Assembly (NCBI RefSeq): GCF_003160695.1
Contig: NZ_QGDD01000002.1
Span: forward strand, 558,001 to 622,000
Length of the DNA: 64,000 bases
Direction of reading: 5' to 3'
DNA from: Nocardioides silvaticus
GTDB taxonomy: Bacteria > Actinomycetota > Actinomycetes > Propionibacteriales > Nocardioidaceae
The notes below the pieces were generated by a model. The model saw nothing but the letters and a program-made list of their open reading frames with translations. It did no database searches and was not told the DNA's origin. Both the position numbers and the translations under genes were made by a program. Position 1 is the first letter of the stretch; each line of letters opens with the position of its first letter. Below are positions 54,528-63,382 of the stretch, piece after piece.

Positions 54528-55903
54528 CCCCGCAGGAGCTGGTCGAGCGCGCGCTCGCCGCATCGACGACCGACGACTGCCTGGTGATCGTGCGCGACAG
54601 CACGAGCGCCAACCTGCGCTGGGCCGGCAACACGCTCACGACCAACGGCCAGATGACGGGCCGCAGCGCCACGGTGGTCTCGTTCGTCGCGAAGGACGGC
54701 GGGATCGCCGCGGGTTCGACGAGCGGCAGCGCGACCACGACCGACGAGATCGACGCCATCGTCGCAGCCGCCGACGCCGCCGCGCGAGCGGCCGCACCGG
54801 CCGAGGACGACAACCCCCTGGTCCGCGACCGCACCTCGCCCGACTGGGACGAGCCGGCCGTGCCCACCGACATCACCGTCTACGACACCGTCGCCCCGGC
54901 GCTGGGCGAGGCGTTCGGGCGGGCCGCCGACGCCGGGCGGATCCTCTACGGCTTCGTCGACCACGACGTGACCACGACCTACCTCGGGTCCAGCACCGGG
55001 CTCCGTCTCCGGCACGTGCAGCCGACCGGGACGTTCACCTGCACCGCCAAGGACGCCGCCCTCACCTCCAGCGCGTGGGTCGGCGCCGCCACCAGCGACT
55101 TCACCGACATCGACCCGCTCGCGCTCGACGACGAGCTCGCCCGTCGGCTCGGTTGGGCCCAGCGGCGGCTCGACCTCCCGGCCGGGCGCTACGACACGAT
55201 CCTGCCGCCCACCTCGCTCGCCGACCTCATGGTCGACACCTACTGGTACGCCGGCGCCCGCGACGCCTGGGAAGGCCAGTCCGTCTACAGCCAGCGCCCG
55301 ACCGGCACCCGGATCGGTGAGCGGATCGCCGCAGCCGGGGTGAACCTCGCCTCCGACCCGATGCTCGCCGGCGCCGAGTCCGCCCCGTTCGTCGCCGTCG
55401 GCGCGTCGAGCTCCGACCACTCCGTCTTCGACAACGGGCTGCCGTTGGAGCGCACCGACTGGATCCGCGACGGCGAGCTCGCCGCCCTCGTGCAGACGCG
55501 CCACACCGCAGCGATGACCGGCCAGCCGGCCACGCCGTACGTCGACAACCTGGTGCTCGAGATCGACGGCGCGACCGGCACCATCGACGACCTCGTCGCC
55601 GGCACCGAGCGCGGACTGCTGGTGACGTCCCTCTGGTACATCCGGCTGGTCGACGCCCAGAGCCTGCTGCTCACCGGACTGACCCGTGACGGCGTCTACC
55701 TCGTGGAGAACGGCGAGATCACCGGCGCGGTCAACAACTTCCGCTGGAACGAGAGCCCGGTCGACCTGCTCGGCCGGTTCTCGCACGCGTCCGCCTCCAC
55801 CCGCAGCCTGAGCCGCGAGTGGAGCGACTACTTCCCCCGGACCGTGACCCCAGCCCTACGGATCCCCGACTTCAACATGTCGAGCGTGTCGCAAGCGACG
55901 TGA
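54524..55903 (+). CDS. pmbA: TldE/PmbA family subunit
   Basis: A 459-residue partner of TldD without an HExxxH motif, as expected. NTLTTNGQMTGRSATVVSF, TILPPTSLADLMVDTYWY and GLLVTSLWYIRLVDAQSLLLTGLTRDGVYLVENGEI are family blocks. The start is GTG at 54524, fixed by a GTGA overlap. The pair has no RiPP biosynthetic gene nearby. Confidence 0.93.
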   Translation: MTPQELVERALAASTTDDCLVIVRDSTSANLRWAGNTLTTNGQMTGRSATVVSFVAKDGGIAAGSTSGSATTTDEIDAIVAAADAAARAAAPAEDDNPLVRDRTSPDWDEPAVPTDITVYDTVAPALGEAFGRAADAGRILYGFVDHDVTTTYLGSSTGLRLRHVQPTGTFTCTAKDAALTSSAWVGAATSDFTDIDPLALDDELARRLGWAQRRLDLPAGRYDTILPPTSLADLMVDTYWYAGARDAWEGQSVYSQRPTGTRIGERIAAAGVNLASDPMLAGAESAPFVAVGASSSDHSVFDNGLPLERTDWIRDGELAALVQTRHTAAMTGQPATPYVDNLVLEIDGATGTIDDLVAGTERGLLVTSLWYIRLVDAQSLLLTGLTRDGVYLVENGEITGAVNNFRWNESPVDLLGRFSHASASTRSLSREWSDYFPRTVTPALRIPDFNMSSVSQAT

Positions 55904-55936
55904 GGCAGGCAGCAGCCTCGGGCTGACGCCCCTCCG

Positions 55937-57124
55937 TCACGGCCGGAAGACCACCTTGACCATGCCCTCCTCCTTCTTCTGGAAGTGGCTGTAGGCGCTC
56001 GGTGCCTCCTCCAGCGGGAGGTGGTGGGTCGCGAAGCCGTCGACACCGAACGGGTCGTCGTCGACGAGCTTCGCGAGCAGCTCGTCGGTCCACGCGCGGA
56101 CGTTCGCCTGCCCCATCCGGAGCTGGACCTGCTTGTCGAAGAGCTGCATCATCGGCATCGGGTCGGCGGCGCCGCCGTAGACACCCGAGATCGAGATGGT
56201 GCCGCCGCGGCGGACGGCGTCGATCGCGGTGTAGAGGGCCGCGAGCCGGTCCAGGCCGGCGTTCTTCATCAGCGGCTCGGCGACGGCGTCGGGGAGCATG
56301 CCGGCGAACTTCTGGACCAGGCCGGCAGCGGGCGACCCGTGCGCCTCCATGCCGACCGCGTCGATCACCGAGTCCGGGCCCCGTCCGTCGGTGGACTCCC
56401 GGACGACGTCGGCGACACCGCCGACCTGCTCCGCCTCGTCGAGGTCGAGCGGCTCTGCTCCGAAGGCTGCGACCCTGGCGAGTCGCTCGGGGATGCGGTC
56501 GACCGAGATCACGCGGTAGCCGGCCTCGACCCCCATCCGTGCGGCCATGTCGCCGATCGGGCCGGCTCCGAGCACGAGCAACGTCCCGCCGTCGGGGACG
56601 GCCGCATACTTCACCGCCTGCCAGGCGGTGGGCAGAACGTCGGAGAGGAACAGGAACCGGTCGTCGTCGTGCTCGTGCGGCACCTTGACCGGGAGGAAGT
56701 CGGCATAGGGCACCCGCAGGTACTCGGCCTGACCGCCGGGGACCTGGCCGTAGAGCTTGCTGTAGCCGAAGAAGCTGGCCCCGGTGCCGTGCTCGTGGTT
56801 CTGGGTCGTCTCGCACTGGCTGTAGAGGTTCTGCTCGCACATCCAGCAGGAGCCGCAGCACACGTTGAAAGGCACTACGACCCGGTCACCGACGGCGAGG
56901 TCGGTGACATCGGCGCCGACCTCCTCGACGATACCCATGGGTTCGTGCCCGACCACGTCGCCGGATTCCATGAACGGCGCCAACGTCTCGTAGAGGTGCA
57001 GGTCGGACCCGCACAGCCCGGTCGAGGTCACCTTGATGATCGCGTCCGTCGGCTGCTCGATCCGTGGGTCCGGGACCTCCTCGACCCTCATGTCGTGGAC
57101 TCCCTGCCACGTCACTGCCTTCAT
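55937..57124 (-). CDS. Zinc-dependent alcohol dehydrogenase, formaldehyde-dehydrogenase-like
   Basis: A 395-residue MDR enzyme: TGLCGSDLHLYE and GHEPMG for catalytic zinc, CCGSCWMCEQNLYSQCE for structural zinc, LVLGAGPIGDMAA for NAD binding. The additional 50 residues over the standard length and the late DAVGMEAHG block resemble the glutathione-independent formaldehyde dehydrogenase subgroup. The start is ATG 57124 (MKAVTWQG), the usual N-terminus, rather than the longer open frame. Confidence 0.86.
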   Translation of the reverse strand: MKAVTWQGVHDMRVEEVPDPRIEQPTDAIIKVTSTGLCGSDLHLYETLAPFMESGDVVGHEPMGIVEEVGADVTDLAVGDRVVVPFNVCCGSCWMCEQNLYSQCETTQNHEHGTGASFFGYSKLYGQVPGGQAEYLRVPYADFLPVKVPHEHDDDRFLFLSDVLPTAWQAVKYAAVPDGGTLLVLGAGPIGDMAARMGVEAGYRVISVDRIPERLARVAAFGAEPLDLDEAEQVGGVADVVRESTDGRGPDSVIDAVGMEAHGSPAAGLVQKFAGMLPDAVAEPLMKNAGLDRLAALYTAIDAVRRGGTISISGVYGGAADPMPMMQLFDKQVQLRMGQANVRAWTDELLAKLVDDDPFGVDGFATHHLPLEEAPSAYSHFQKKEEGMVKVVFRP

Positions 57125-57208
57125 GGATGGACCCGCTTTCCGTCGAGGTACGCGATCTCCTGCGCTGTCCCCCGGCAGATACCCCGCCCCCGGCGGCCCA
57201 TCCACTCG

Positions 57209-60094
57209 TCAGTCGGCGTAGGCCTCCACCGGCGGGCAGGAGCAGACCAGGTTGCGGTCGCCGTAGGCCTGGTCGATGCGCGCCACCGGCGGCCAGTACT
57301 TGTCACCTGCGTCGTTCGACCCGGTGATGCCGGCCGGGAACACCGCCTCCTCCCGGCTGTAGACGCGGTCCCACACCCCCACCAGGTGGCGGGCGGTGTG
57401 CGGCGCCTGGCGCAGCGGGCTGTCCTCGACGGCCCACTCCCCCGACGCGACCCTGTCGATCTCGCCCCTGATGGCGGCCATCGCGTCGCAGAACCGGTCG
57501 ATCTCGGTGAGGTCCTCGGACTCCGTCGGCTCGACCATCAGCGTCCCGGCCACGGGGAACGACATCGTCGGCGCGTGGAAGCCGTAGTCGATGAGCCGCT
57601 TGGCGACGTCGTCGACGGTGACCCCCGTCTGCTTGGTGATCTCGCGCAGGTCGAGGATGCACTCGTGGGCGACCAGGCCGGTCTCGCCGCGGTAGAGGAC
57701 CGGGAAGTGCTCCCCCAGCCGCGCCGCGACGTAGTTGGCCGACAGCACCGCGACCGCCGTGGCACGGGTCAGGCCCTCGCCACCCATCAGCCGCACGTAG
57801 GCCCACGAGATGGGCAGGATGCCGCTGGAGCCGTACGGCGCCGCGCTGATCGCCCCCACGCCGTCGCGCTTCGCCTCCTCCGGGTGCATCGGGTGCGAGG
57901 GCAGGTACGGCGCGAGGTGGGCGCGCACCGCGACCGGTCCCACGCCCGGGCCCCCGCCGCCGTGCGGGATGCAGAACGTCTTGTGCAGGTTGAGGTGGGA
58001 GACGTCGCCGCCGAACTGGCCGGGCTTGGCGTACCCGAGCAGCGCGTTGAAGTTCGCGCCGTCGATGTAGACCTGGCCGCCGTGCTCGTGGACGATCTCG
58101 CACAGCTCGGCGATGTCCTCCTCGTAGACCCCGTGGGTCGACGGGTAGGTGACCATGATCGCCGCCAGCGTGTCGGCGTGCTCCTCGCACCTCGCCCGCA
58201 GGTCGGCCAGGTCGACGGTGCCGTCGCCCTCCGCCTTCACCACGACGACCTGCATCCCGGCCATCACCGCCGAGGCCGGGTTGGTGCCGTGGGCCGATGA
58301 CGGGATCAGGCAGACCCGACGCTGGTGGTCACCGTTGGCGTCGTGGTAGGCGCGGATGGCGAGCATCCCCGCGAACTCGCCCTGGGAGCCGGCGTTGGGC
58401 TGGATGCTGACCTTGTCGTAGCCGGTCACCTCGGCCAGCCACTCCTCGAGCTGGTCGACCAGTCGGCGGTAGCCCTCGGCGTCCTCGGCCGGCACGAACG
58501 GGTGCAGGTCGGCGAAGCCCGGCAGCGACACCGGCTCCATCTCGGTGGTCGCGTTGAGCTTCATCGTGCAGGAGCCGAGCGGGATCATGCCCCGGTCGAG
58601 CGCGTAGTCGCGGCTCGACAGCCGGTGCAGGTAGCGGAGCATCGACGTCTCGTTGTGGTGGGTGTTGAAGACCGGGTGGGTCAGGAAGTCGGTCGTGCGG
58701 CGCAGGTCGGTGGGCAGCGCCTCGCCGGTCGAGCGGTCGAGGTCGTCCACGTCGACGGCCTCGACGCCGAACGCGCGGAGCACCACCGCCACCGTCGCGC
58801 GGTCGGTGCTCTCCGACGTCGACAGCCCGACCGTGTCGGCGTCGACGAGCCGCAGGTGCACGCCCTCGTCGCGGGCGGCGGCGACCACGGCGGCCGCGCG
58901 ACCCGGCACCGGCACCGTCAGGGTGTCGAAGAACCGGTCGTGCAGCGGCGGGAGGCCGGCGTCGCTCAGCGCCCGGGCCAGCACGGCGGCGTACCGGTGG
59001 GTGCGGGTCGCGATCTGCCGCAGGCCCTCGGGTCCGTGGTAGACGGCGTACATCGACGCGGTCACGGCGAGCAGCACCTGGGCAGTGCAGATGTTGGAGG
59101 TCGCCTTGTCGCGCCGGATGTGCTGCTCGCGGGTCTGCAGGGCGAGCCGGTATGCCGGGCGCCCCTCCGCGTCGAGCGAGACGCCGACCAGCCGGCCCGG
59201 CAGCTGCCGCTCCAACCCTGCGCTCACGCTCATGAAGCCGGCGTGCGGGCCGCCGTAGAACAGTGGGACGCCGAAGCGCTGACTGGAGCCGACGACGACG
59301 TCGGCTCCGAGCGATCCGGGGGACGCCAGCAGCGTGAGGGCCAGCAGGTCGGCCGCGACGATGGCAAGGCCGCCGCGCTCGTGCACGGACTCGATGAGCG
59401 GCCTCGGGTCGAGCACCCGTCCCGAGGCGCCGGGGTACTGGATGAGGACGCCGGCGACGTCGCCGTCCGGCAGTCCCTCGGTCAGGTCGGCGACGACGAC
59501 CTCGGTGCCGATCGCCTCGGCCCGGGTGCGCACCACGTCGATCGTCTGCGGCAGCGCGTCGGCGTCGATGACGACCGGGCCCTTCGCGCTCCGCTGGGCA
59601 CGGTGCACGAGAGCGAGCGCCTCGGCGGCGGCGGTGCCTTCGTCGAGCAGCGACGAGCCCGCGATCGGGAGACCGGTGAGGTCGCTGACCATCGTCTGGA
59701 AGTTGAGGAGGGCCTCGAGCCGACCCTGCGAGATCTCCGGCTGGTACGGCGTGTAGGCGGTGTACCAGCTCGGGTCCTCGAGCACGTTGCGCCGGATCAC
59801 GGGCGGCGTCACCGTGGCGTGGTAGCCCAGTCCGATCATCGGCTCACCGGGCCGGTTGGCGCCGGCCAGTCCGCGCAGCTCCTCGGCGACCGCGGCCTCG
59901 CTCAGCGCCGCCGGCAGCTCCAGCGGCGCCGACGTCTGGATGCCCGCCGGCACGGCTGCCTGCATCAGCGCGCCGACCGAGTCGTAGCCGAGGCGGTCGA
60001 GCATCGCAGCGACCGCGGCCTCGTCCGGCCCCAGGTGGCGATCGACGAACGGGAGGGCCCCGTCGAGCTCGGACAGCGTGGGGAGGTCGGACAA
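57209..60094 (-). CDS. gcvP: GcvP, glycine dehydrogenase (decarboxylating), P protein
   Basis: A 961-residue fused P protein. The N-terminal half includes [14 protein letters not shown]; the C-terminal half carries the PLP lysine Lys705 in HLNLHKTF followed by the Gly-rich loop [11 protein letters not shown]. It decarboxylates glycine and passes the aminomethyl group to GcvH. The start is TTG at 60094 with GAGGAG 6 nt upstream. Glycine controls it through the riboswitch in the leader. It lies in the order known from mycobacteria near the GarA cluster. Confidence 0.96.
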   Translation of the reverse strand: MSDLPTLSELDGALPFVDRHLGPDEAAVAAMLDRLGYDSVGALMQAAVPAGIQTSAPLELPAALSEAAVAEELRGLAGANRPGEPMIGLGYHATVTPPVIRRNVLEDPSWYTAYTPYQPEISQGRLEALLNFQTMVSDLTGLPIAGSSLLDEGTAAAEALALVHRAQRSAKGPVVIDADALPQTIDVVRTRAEAIGTEVVVADLTEGLPDGDVAGVLIQYPGASGRVLDPRPLIESVHERGGLAIVAADLLALTLLASPGSLGADVVVGSSQRFGVPLFYGGPHAGFMSVSAGLERQLPGRLVGVSLDAEGRPAYRLALQTREQHIRRDKATSNICTAQVLLAVTASMYAVYHGPEGLRQIATRTHRYAAVLARALSDAGLPPLHDRFFDTLTVPVPGRAAAVVAAARDEGVHLRLVDADTVGLSTSESTDRATVAVVLRAFGVEAVDVDDLDRSTGEALPTDLRRTTDFLTHPVFNTHHNETSMLRYLHRLSSRDYALDRGMIPLGSCTMKLNATTEMEPVSLPGFADLHPFVPAEDAEGYRRLVDQLEEWLAEVTGYDKVSIQPNAGSQGEFAGMLAIRAYHDANGDHQRRVCLIPSSAHGTNPASAVMAGMQVVVVKAEGDGTVDLADLRARCEEHADTLAAIMVTYPSTHGVYEEDIAELCEIVHEHGGQVYIDGANFNALLGYAKPGQFGGDVSHLNLHKTFCIPHGGGGPGVGPVAVRAHLAPYLPSHPMHPEEAKRDGVGAISAAPYGSSGILPISWAYVRLMGGEGLTRATAVAVLSANYVAARLGEHFPVLYRGETGLVAHECILDLREITKQTGVTVDDVAKRLIDYGFHAPTMSFPVAGTLMVEPTESEDLTEIDRFCDAMAAIRGEIDRVASGEWAVEDSPLRQAPHTARHLVGVWDRVYSREEAVFPAGITGSNDAGDKYWPPVARIDQAYGDRNLVCSCPPVEAYAD

Positions 60095-60172
60095 GGAAGG
60101 CTCCTCGGGATCGGTCGATCTCGTCGCCCTCCCCCTCTGTCACCGCAACGCCGCGGTTCCACAGTCGCCCGG

Positions 60173-60254
60173 CCGCGCGGTCCTGGTGCCTGAGAGGTTC
60201 CGGGGAGGATTTGCCCCTTCGGCGCTGGGTCGAGGCCCAGACTCTCCCGCGCGG
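60173..60254 (-). promoter_or_regulatory. Glycine riboswitch (single aptamer) in the gcvP leader
   Basis: On the minus strand the order is GGGAGAGTC, then CGCCGAAGGGGCAAATCC, then CGGAACCTCTCAGGCACCAGGACCG, which is the core of the glycine aptamer. An 8-base closing stem pairs CCGCGCGG at 60247-60254 with the same palindromic octamer at 60173-60180. It lies 79 nt before the gcvP TTG. Only one aptamer is evident. The aptamer's CCTCCCC could pair with the downstream GGGGGAGGG, a possible switch, but that is speculative. Confidence 0.9.
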
Positions 60255-60267
60255 GATCAGCACATCG

Positions 60268-60273
60268 AGACTA
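60268..60273 (-). promoter_or_regulatory. -10 box TAGTCT upstream of the glycine riboswitch
   Basis: On the minus strand TAGTCT lies 13 nt before the first base of the aptamer closing stem, a fitting distance for its promoter. Confidence 0.45.
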
Positions 60274-60324
60274 TCAGCCGCGACCCCGGGTACCGGAACT
60301 CCTTCGGCGAGTGAGGGAGGAACC

Positions 60325-61392
60325 ATGCGGGTGGCGATCACGGGCGCCAGCGGCAACCTCGGGTCGGCGTTGCTCCGTCGTCTCAGCGGCTCCGGCGAGC
60401 ACGAGCTGGTCGGGGTGGCGCGACGAGTGCCTGCCGAGGAGCTCGCGGGCCCGGGCGTCCGCTGGGTGTCGGTCGACCTCACCGAGGAGCGTGACGTCCC
60501 CGCGCTGCGCGCTGCGTTCGAGGGCGCGGACGCCGTGGTGCACCTGGCCTGGGGCTTCCAACCGTCCCACAACGAGCGCTACCTCGAGGAGCTGGCCCTG
60601 GGCGGCACTCGGCGGGTGATCGACGCCGTCGCCGCCACGGCGGTGCCGCACCTGGTGCACCTGTCCTCGATCGGCGCGTACTCGGCGAAGGCCGACGACC
60701 AGCCGGTCGACGAGAGCTGGCCGACCGGCGGCATCGACAGCTCCTGGTACGGCCGCACCAAGTCCGCCGCGGAGCGGATGCTCGACGCGCACGAGGCCGC
60801 CGGCCACGGCACCGTCGTCACCCGGATGCGGCCCGGCATCGTCGGGCAGCGACGCGCCGGCAGCGCGCTGCTCCGGTACGGAGTGCCCGGGCTGGTCCCG
60901 GCCCGCGCGCTCGGTTGGCTGCCGGTCCTGCCGATGGACCGCGGGCTCCGGATGCCGCTGGTGCACAGCGACGACGTCGCCGCCGCGATCGAGTCCGCGC
61001 TGGTGCAACGAGCGGGAGGTGCGTTCAACCTGGCGGCCGACCCGCCCCTGACGACCGAGCACATCGCGCGGGCGCTCGGTGCCCGACCCGTGCACGTGCC
61101 GGCCGCGGTGCTGCGGCCGATGATGGCCGCGGCCTGGCACGCGCGGCTCCAGCAGGTCGACCCCGGCTGGCTCGACCTGGCTTTCGGGCTGCCCCTCCTC
61201 GACTCCTCCCGCGCCCGGCGCGAGCTGGGCTGGGCTCCGACCAAGGACGCGGTGTCCGTCTTCGAGGAGACCCTCGAGGGCATGCGGAGCGCCGCGTCGG
61301 ACCGAAGTGCAGTGCTGCGCCCGCGGTCGGTCACGGCGCAGCTGGCCACCGCCGTCCGGCGGGGCCCGGTCAGCAGCCGGGAGCGACCCTAG
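60325..61392 (+). CDS. NAD-dependent epimerase/dehydratase family protein
   Basis: A 355-residue extended SDR: VAITGASGNLGSALLRRL at the N-terminus, VVHLAWGFQPSH, HLVHLSSIGAYSA and the catalytic YxxxK as YGRTK. GGAGG lies 5 nt before the ATG at 60325. The substrate is unknown; sugar-nucleotide or steroid/aldehyde substrates are possible. It is divergent from gcvP and convergent with the MerR gene, whose stop is 2 bp away. Confidence 0.87.
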   Translation: MRVAITGASGNLGSALLRRLSGSGEHELVGVARRVPAEELAGPGVRWVSVDLTEERDVPALRAAFEGADAVVHLAWGFQPSHNERYLEELALGGTRRVIDAVAATAVPHLVHLSSIGAYSAKADDQPVDESWPTGGIDSSWYGRTKSAAERMLDAHEAAGHGTVVTRMRPGIVGQRRAGSALLRYGVPGLVPARALGWLPVLPMDRGLRMPLVHSDDVAAAIESALVQRAGGAFNLAADPPLTTEHIARALGARPVHVPAAVLRPMMAAAWHARLQQVDPGWLDLAFGLPLLDSSRARRELGWAPTKDAVSVFEETLEGMRSAASDRSAVLRPRSVTAQLATAVRRGPVSSRERP

Positions 61393-61394
61393 GG

Positions 61395-61994
61395 TCAGCC
61401 GGCGTTGCGGGCCGCGCGACGCGCAGCCAGCTCGTCACCGGCGGCCGGCTCGGCCGACTCGGCGGGCTCCTGCGCGGCGTGCTCGCTGGGCAGCTCGGCG
61501 AGGGTGCCCTCGATCTCGCGCCAGACGCCGCCGATGGCGATGCCGAACACGCCCTGGCCGCCCTGCAGCAGGTCGATGACCTCGTCGTTGCTGGTGCAGT
61601 AGTAGACCGAGGCGCCGTCGCTCATCAGCGTGACCTGGGTGAGGTCGTCGGTGCCGCGCTCGCGCAGGTGGGTGACGGCGGTGCGGATCTGCTGCAGCGA
61701 GATGCCCGCGTCGAGGAGCCGCTTGATCACCTTGAGGATGAGGATGTCGCGGAAGCTGTAGAGCCGCTGCGACCCGCTGCCGGTGGCGCTGCGCACGCTG
61801 GGCTCGATCAGGCCGGTGCGGGCCCAGTAGTCGAGCTGCCGGTAGGTGATGCCGGCGGCGTTGCAGGCGGTCGGACCGCGGTAGCCCAGGTCGCTCGGGA
61901 GCGGCGACACGTCGTCGGTGAAGAGCAGGCCCTGCTCCTCGGCGACGCCGGCGGCGACGTCAGCAGCCTGGCTGTCGGGCTGGTGCTCGTTCAC
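61395..61994 (-). CDS. MerR family regulator, Rv1830-like
   Basis: A 199-residue protein. The winged-helix MerR domain (about residues 37-110) has YRGPTACNAAGITYRQLDYWARTGLIEPSVR and the long helix SFRDILILKVIKRLLDAGISLQQI. An effector-like region follows and the C-terminus is Ala/Glu-rich. The gene order matches the mycobacterial gene next to the bifunctional nuclease and gcvB. The start is GTG at 61994 with GGAGG 5 nt upstream and a leader of about 50 nt. Confidence 0.9.
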   Translation of the reverse strand: MNEHQPDSQAADVAAGVAEEQGLLFTDDVSPLPSDLGYRGPTACNAAGITYRQLDYWARTGLIEPSVRSATGSGSQRLYSFRDILILKVIKRLLDAGISLQQIRTAVTHLRERGTDDLTQVTLMSDGASVYYCTSNDEVIDLLQGGQGVFGIAIGGVWREIEGTLAELPSEHAAQEPAESAEPAAGDELAARRAARNAG

Positions 61995-62025
61995 GCGGTC
62001 CTCCGGTGGAGTGGTGGTCTGGCGC

Positions 62026-62043
62026 CGGCCCCTTCCGGGGCCG
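62026..62043 (-). repeat. GNRA-type hairpin in the MerR leader
   Basis: On the minus strand CGGCCCC-GGAA-GGGGCCG, a perfect 7-bp stem with a GGAA tetraloop, located 32 nt before the GTG start and inside the predicted leader RNA. Confidence 0.55.
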
Positions 62044-62050
62044 ACACATC

Positions 62051-62080
62051 AAGGTACGGCGCGGTGCGAGCCATGGTCAA
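62051..62080 (-). promoter_or_regulatory. Promoter of the MerR gene
   Basis: On the minus strand TTGACC (62075-62080), an 18-bp spacer, then TACCTT (62051-62056). It is one of few full -35/-10 pairs here. Confidence 0.5.
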
Positions 62081-62109
62081 AGACCCTCACCCGGCGTGTC
62101 GCAACTCTC

Positions 62110-62126
62110 ACCCTCCAGTTGAGGGT
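62110..62126. promoter_or_regulatory. Inverted repeat ACCCTC-N5-GAGGGT
   Basis: Perfect 6-bp arms, 30 bp upstream of the MerR -35 element and 20 bp after the nuclease stop. It may be a MerR-family operator or a 3' stem; the sequence alone cannot decide. Confidence 0.4.
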
Positions 62127-62145
62127 TAGTGGGCGCCGGTACGGC

Positions 62146-62613
62146 TCAATGGGCCTCGAAGTCCTCCGGCGAGACATGGTCGAGGAACTCCCGGAACCGC
62201 TCGACCTCGTCCTCCTGCTCGGCCGGGACGGCCAGCCCGGCCTCGTCGAGGACGTCCTCGGCGCAGTAGATCGAGGTGCCGGTCCGCAGGGCCAGCGCGA
62301 TCGAGTCGGACGGCCGCGCGCTCACCTCGGCGCCGGAGCCGAAGACGAGGGTGGCGTAGAAGACGCCGTCCTTGACGTCGGTGATCCGCACCTGGGTCAG
62401 CTCGTTGCCGGTCGCGGAGAGGATGTCCTTCATCAGGTCGTGCGTCAGCGGACGGGGCGGCACCACGCCCTGCTGGGCGAACGCGATGGCGGTGGCCTCG
62501 ACCGCGCCGATCCAGATCGGCAGGTAGCGATCACCCGACACCTCGCGCAGCAGCACGATCGGCTGGTTGGAGGGCATCTCCACCCGCACACCCATCACGT
62601 CGACCTCGCGCAT
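62146..62613 (-). CDS. Bifunctional nuclease (DUF151/BFN) family protein
   Basis: A 155-residue single-domain protein: MREVDVMGVRVEMPSNQPIVLLREVSGDRYLPIWIGAVEA, LTHDLMKDILSATG, RPSDSIALALRTGTSIYCAEDVLDEAG. These are BFN family blocks; plant members have DNase/RNase activity, but the bacterial role is unsettled. The ATG at 62613 follows TAGGGT by 7 nt, so the ATG at 62622, which overlaps the box, is rejected. It is the Rv1829 counterpart. Confidence 0.92.
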   Translation of the reverse strand: MREVDVMGVRVEMPSNQPIVLLREVSGDRYLPIWIGAVEATAIAFAQQGVVPPRPLTHDLMKDILSATGNELTQVRITDVKDGVFYATLVFGSGAEVSARPSDSIALALRTGTSIYCAEDVLDEAGLAVPAEQEDEVERFREFLDHVSPEDFEAH

Positions 62614-62620
62614 GCGATCC

Positions 62621-62626
62621 ACCCTA
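62621..62626 (-). promoter_or_regulatory. -10 box TAGGGT of the bifunctional nuclease gene
   Basis: On the minus strand TAGGGT, then GGATCGC, then ATG at 62613; leaderless geometry. Confidence 0.5.
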
Positions 62627-62645
62627 CTCCGCGCCGGAAGGGGAG

Positions 62646-63377
62646 CTAGAGGCGGCGGAGCCCCGCCTTCACCAAGGTCGCGTGCAGCCGCACCGTGAGC
62701 GCCGCGATCTCGCTGACGGCCTCCTCCGCGCGGGCGGAGGCCGACGCGTCGCGGCCCTTGCGGACCGGGGCGACGACCTGCTCGACCAGGCCGACCTCGC
62801 GGTCCGCGGCCGTCTTGAAGGCCCGTAGGTGGCGCGGCTCCAGGCCGTACCCGGCCAGCTCCTTGGCGGCCTGCGCGATGACCAGGGCGTCGGTGTCGTA
62901 GTGGCCGGTCGGTCCGGCGGCGATCAGGCCGAACTCCTCGAGCTGCCCGAGCAGGTCCTCGCCGATCTCCGCGATCTTCACCAGCTCCTTGCGGGACAGT
63001 CGGAACTTGTCGGTGCGCCGGAAGGACTCCGCTGACGGCATGCCGTCGGGAGTCATCGCCACCTTCGGCACCGTCGGGACGACCTCGTCGATCTGGGGCG
63101 GCTCGAGGCCCCGGTCCATCGCGTCGAGGTGCTCCCGGATCACGCCGAGCGGCAGGTAGTGGTCGCGCTTCATCCGCAGCACGTACCGCAGCCGGTCGAC
63201 GTCGTGCGCGGAGAACTTCCGGTAGCCGGCCGGTGTGCGCTGCGGCTTGATGAGCCCTTCGGCCTCCCAGAACCGGATCTTGGGGATCGTGATGTCCGGG
63301 AAGTCCGGGCGCAGCAGGTCGAGGACCTGACCGATGTTGAGGAGTGCCTCGTGGTGCTCGGCGGACTGCGCCCCCAC
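62646..63377 (-). CDS. ftsR: FtsR-like MerR family regulator
   Basis: A 243-residue protein. The N-terminal MerR domain is LLNIGQVLDLLRPDFPDITIPKIRFWEAEGLIKPQRTPAGYRKFSAHDVDRLRYVLRMKRDHYLPLGVI. A helical C-terminal domain includes SRKELVKIAEIGEDLLGQLEEFGLI. Counterpart of mycobacterial Rv1828 and of corynebacterial FtsR, which activates ftsZ. The GTG at 63377 is 5 nt after the garA stop, so the two are co-transcribed. Confidence 0.93.
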   Translation of the reverse strand: MGAQSAEHHEALLNIGQVLDLLRPDFPDITIPKIRFWEAEGLIKPQRTPAGYRKFSAHDVDRLRYVLRMKRDHYLPLGVIREHLDAMDRGLEPPQIDEVVPTVPKVAMTPDGMPSAESFRRTDKFRLSRKELVKIAEIGEDLLGQLEEFGLIAAGPTGHYDTDALVIAQAAKELAGYGLEPRHLRAFKTAADREVGLVEQVVAPVRKGRDASASARAEEAVSEIAALTVRLHATLVKAGLRRL

Positions 63378-63382
63378 GGGAG

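Noticed and set aside
51333..54563. 1076-codon minus-strand frame across rmuC and tldD
   Set aside because: Shadow of two well-supported genes; no domain, no start context.
60095..60172. Second glycine aptamer in tandem with the first
   Set aside because: The 3' segment has a small ACCGC/GCGGT stem but lacks the conserved CGCCGAAGG and CTCTCAGG elements.
55985..60193. Two long plus-strand frames opposite the ADH and gcvP genes
   Set aside because: Antisense shadows made of Val/Asp/Arg/Gly runs; gcvP and the riboswitch explain the region.
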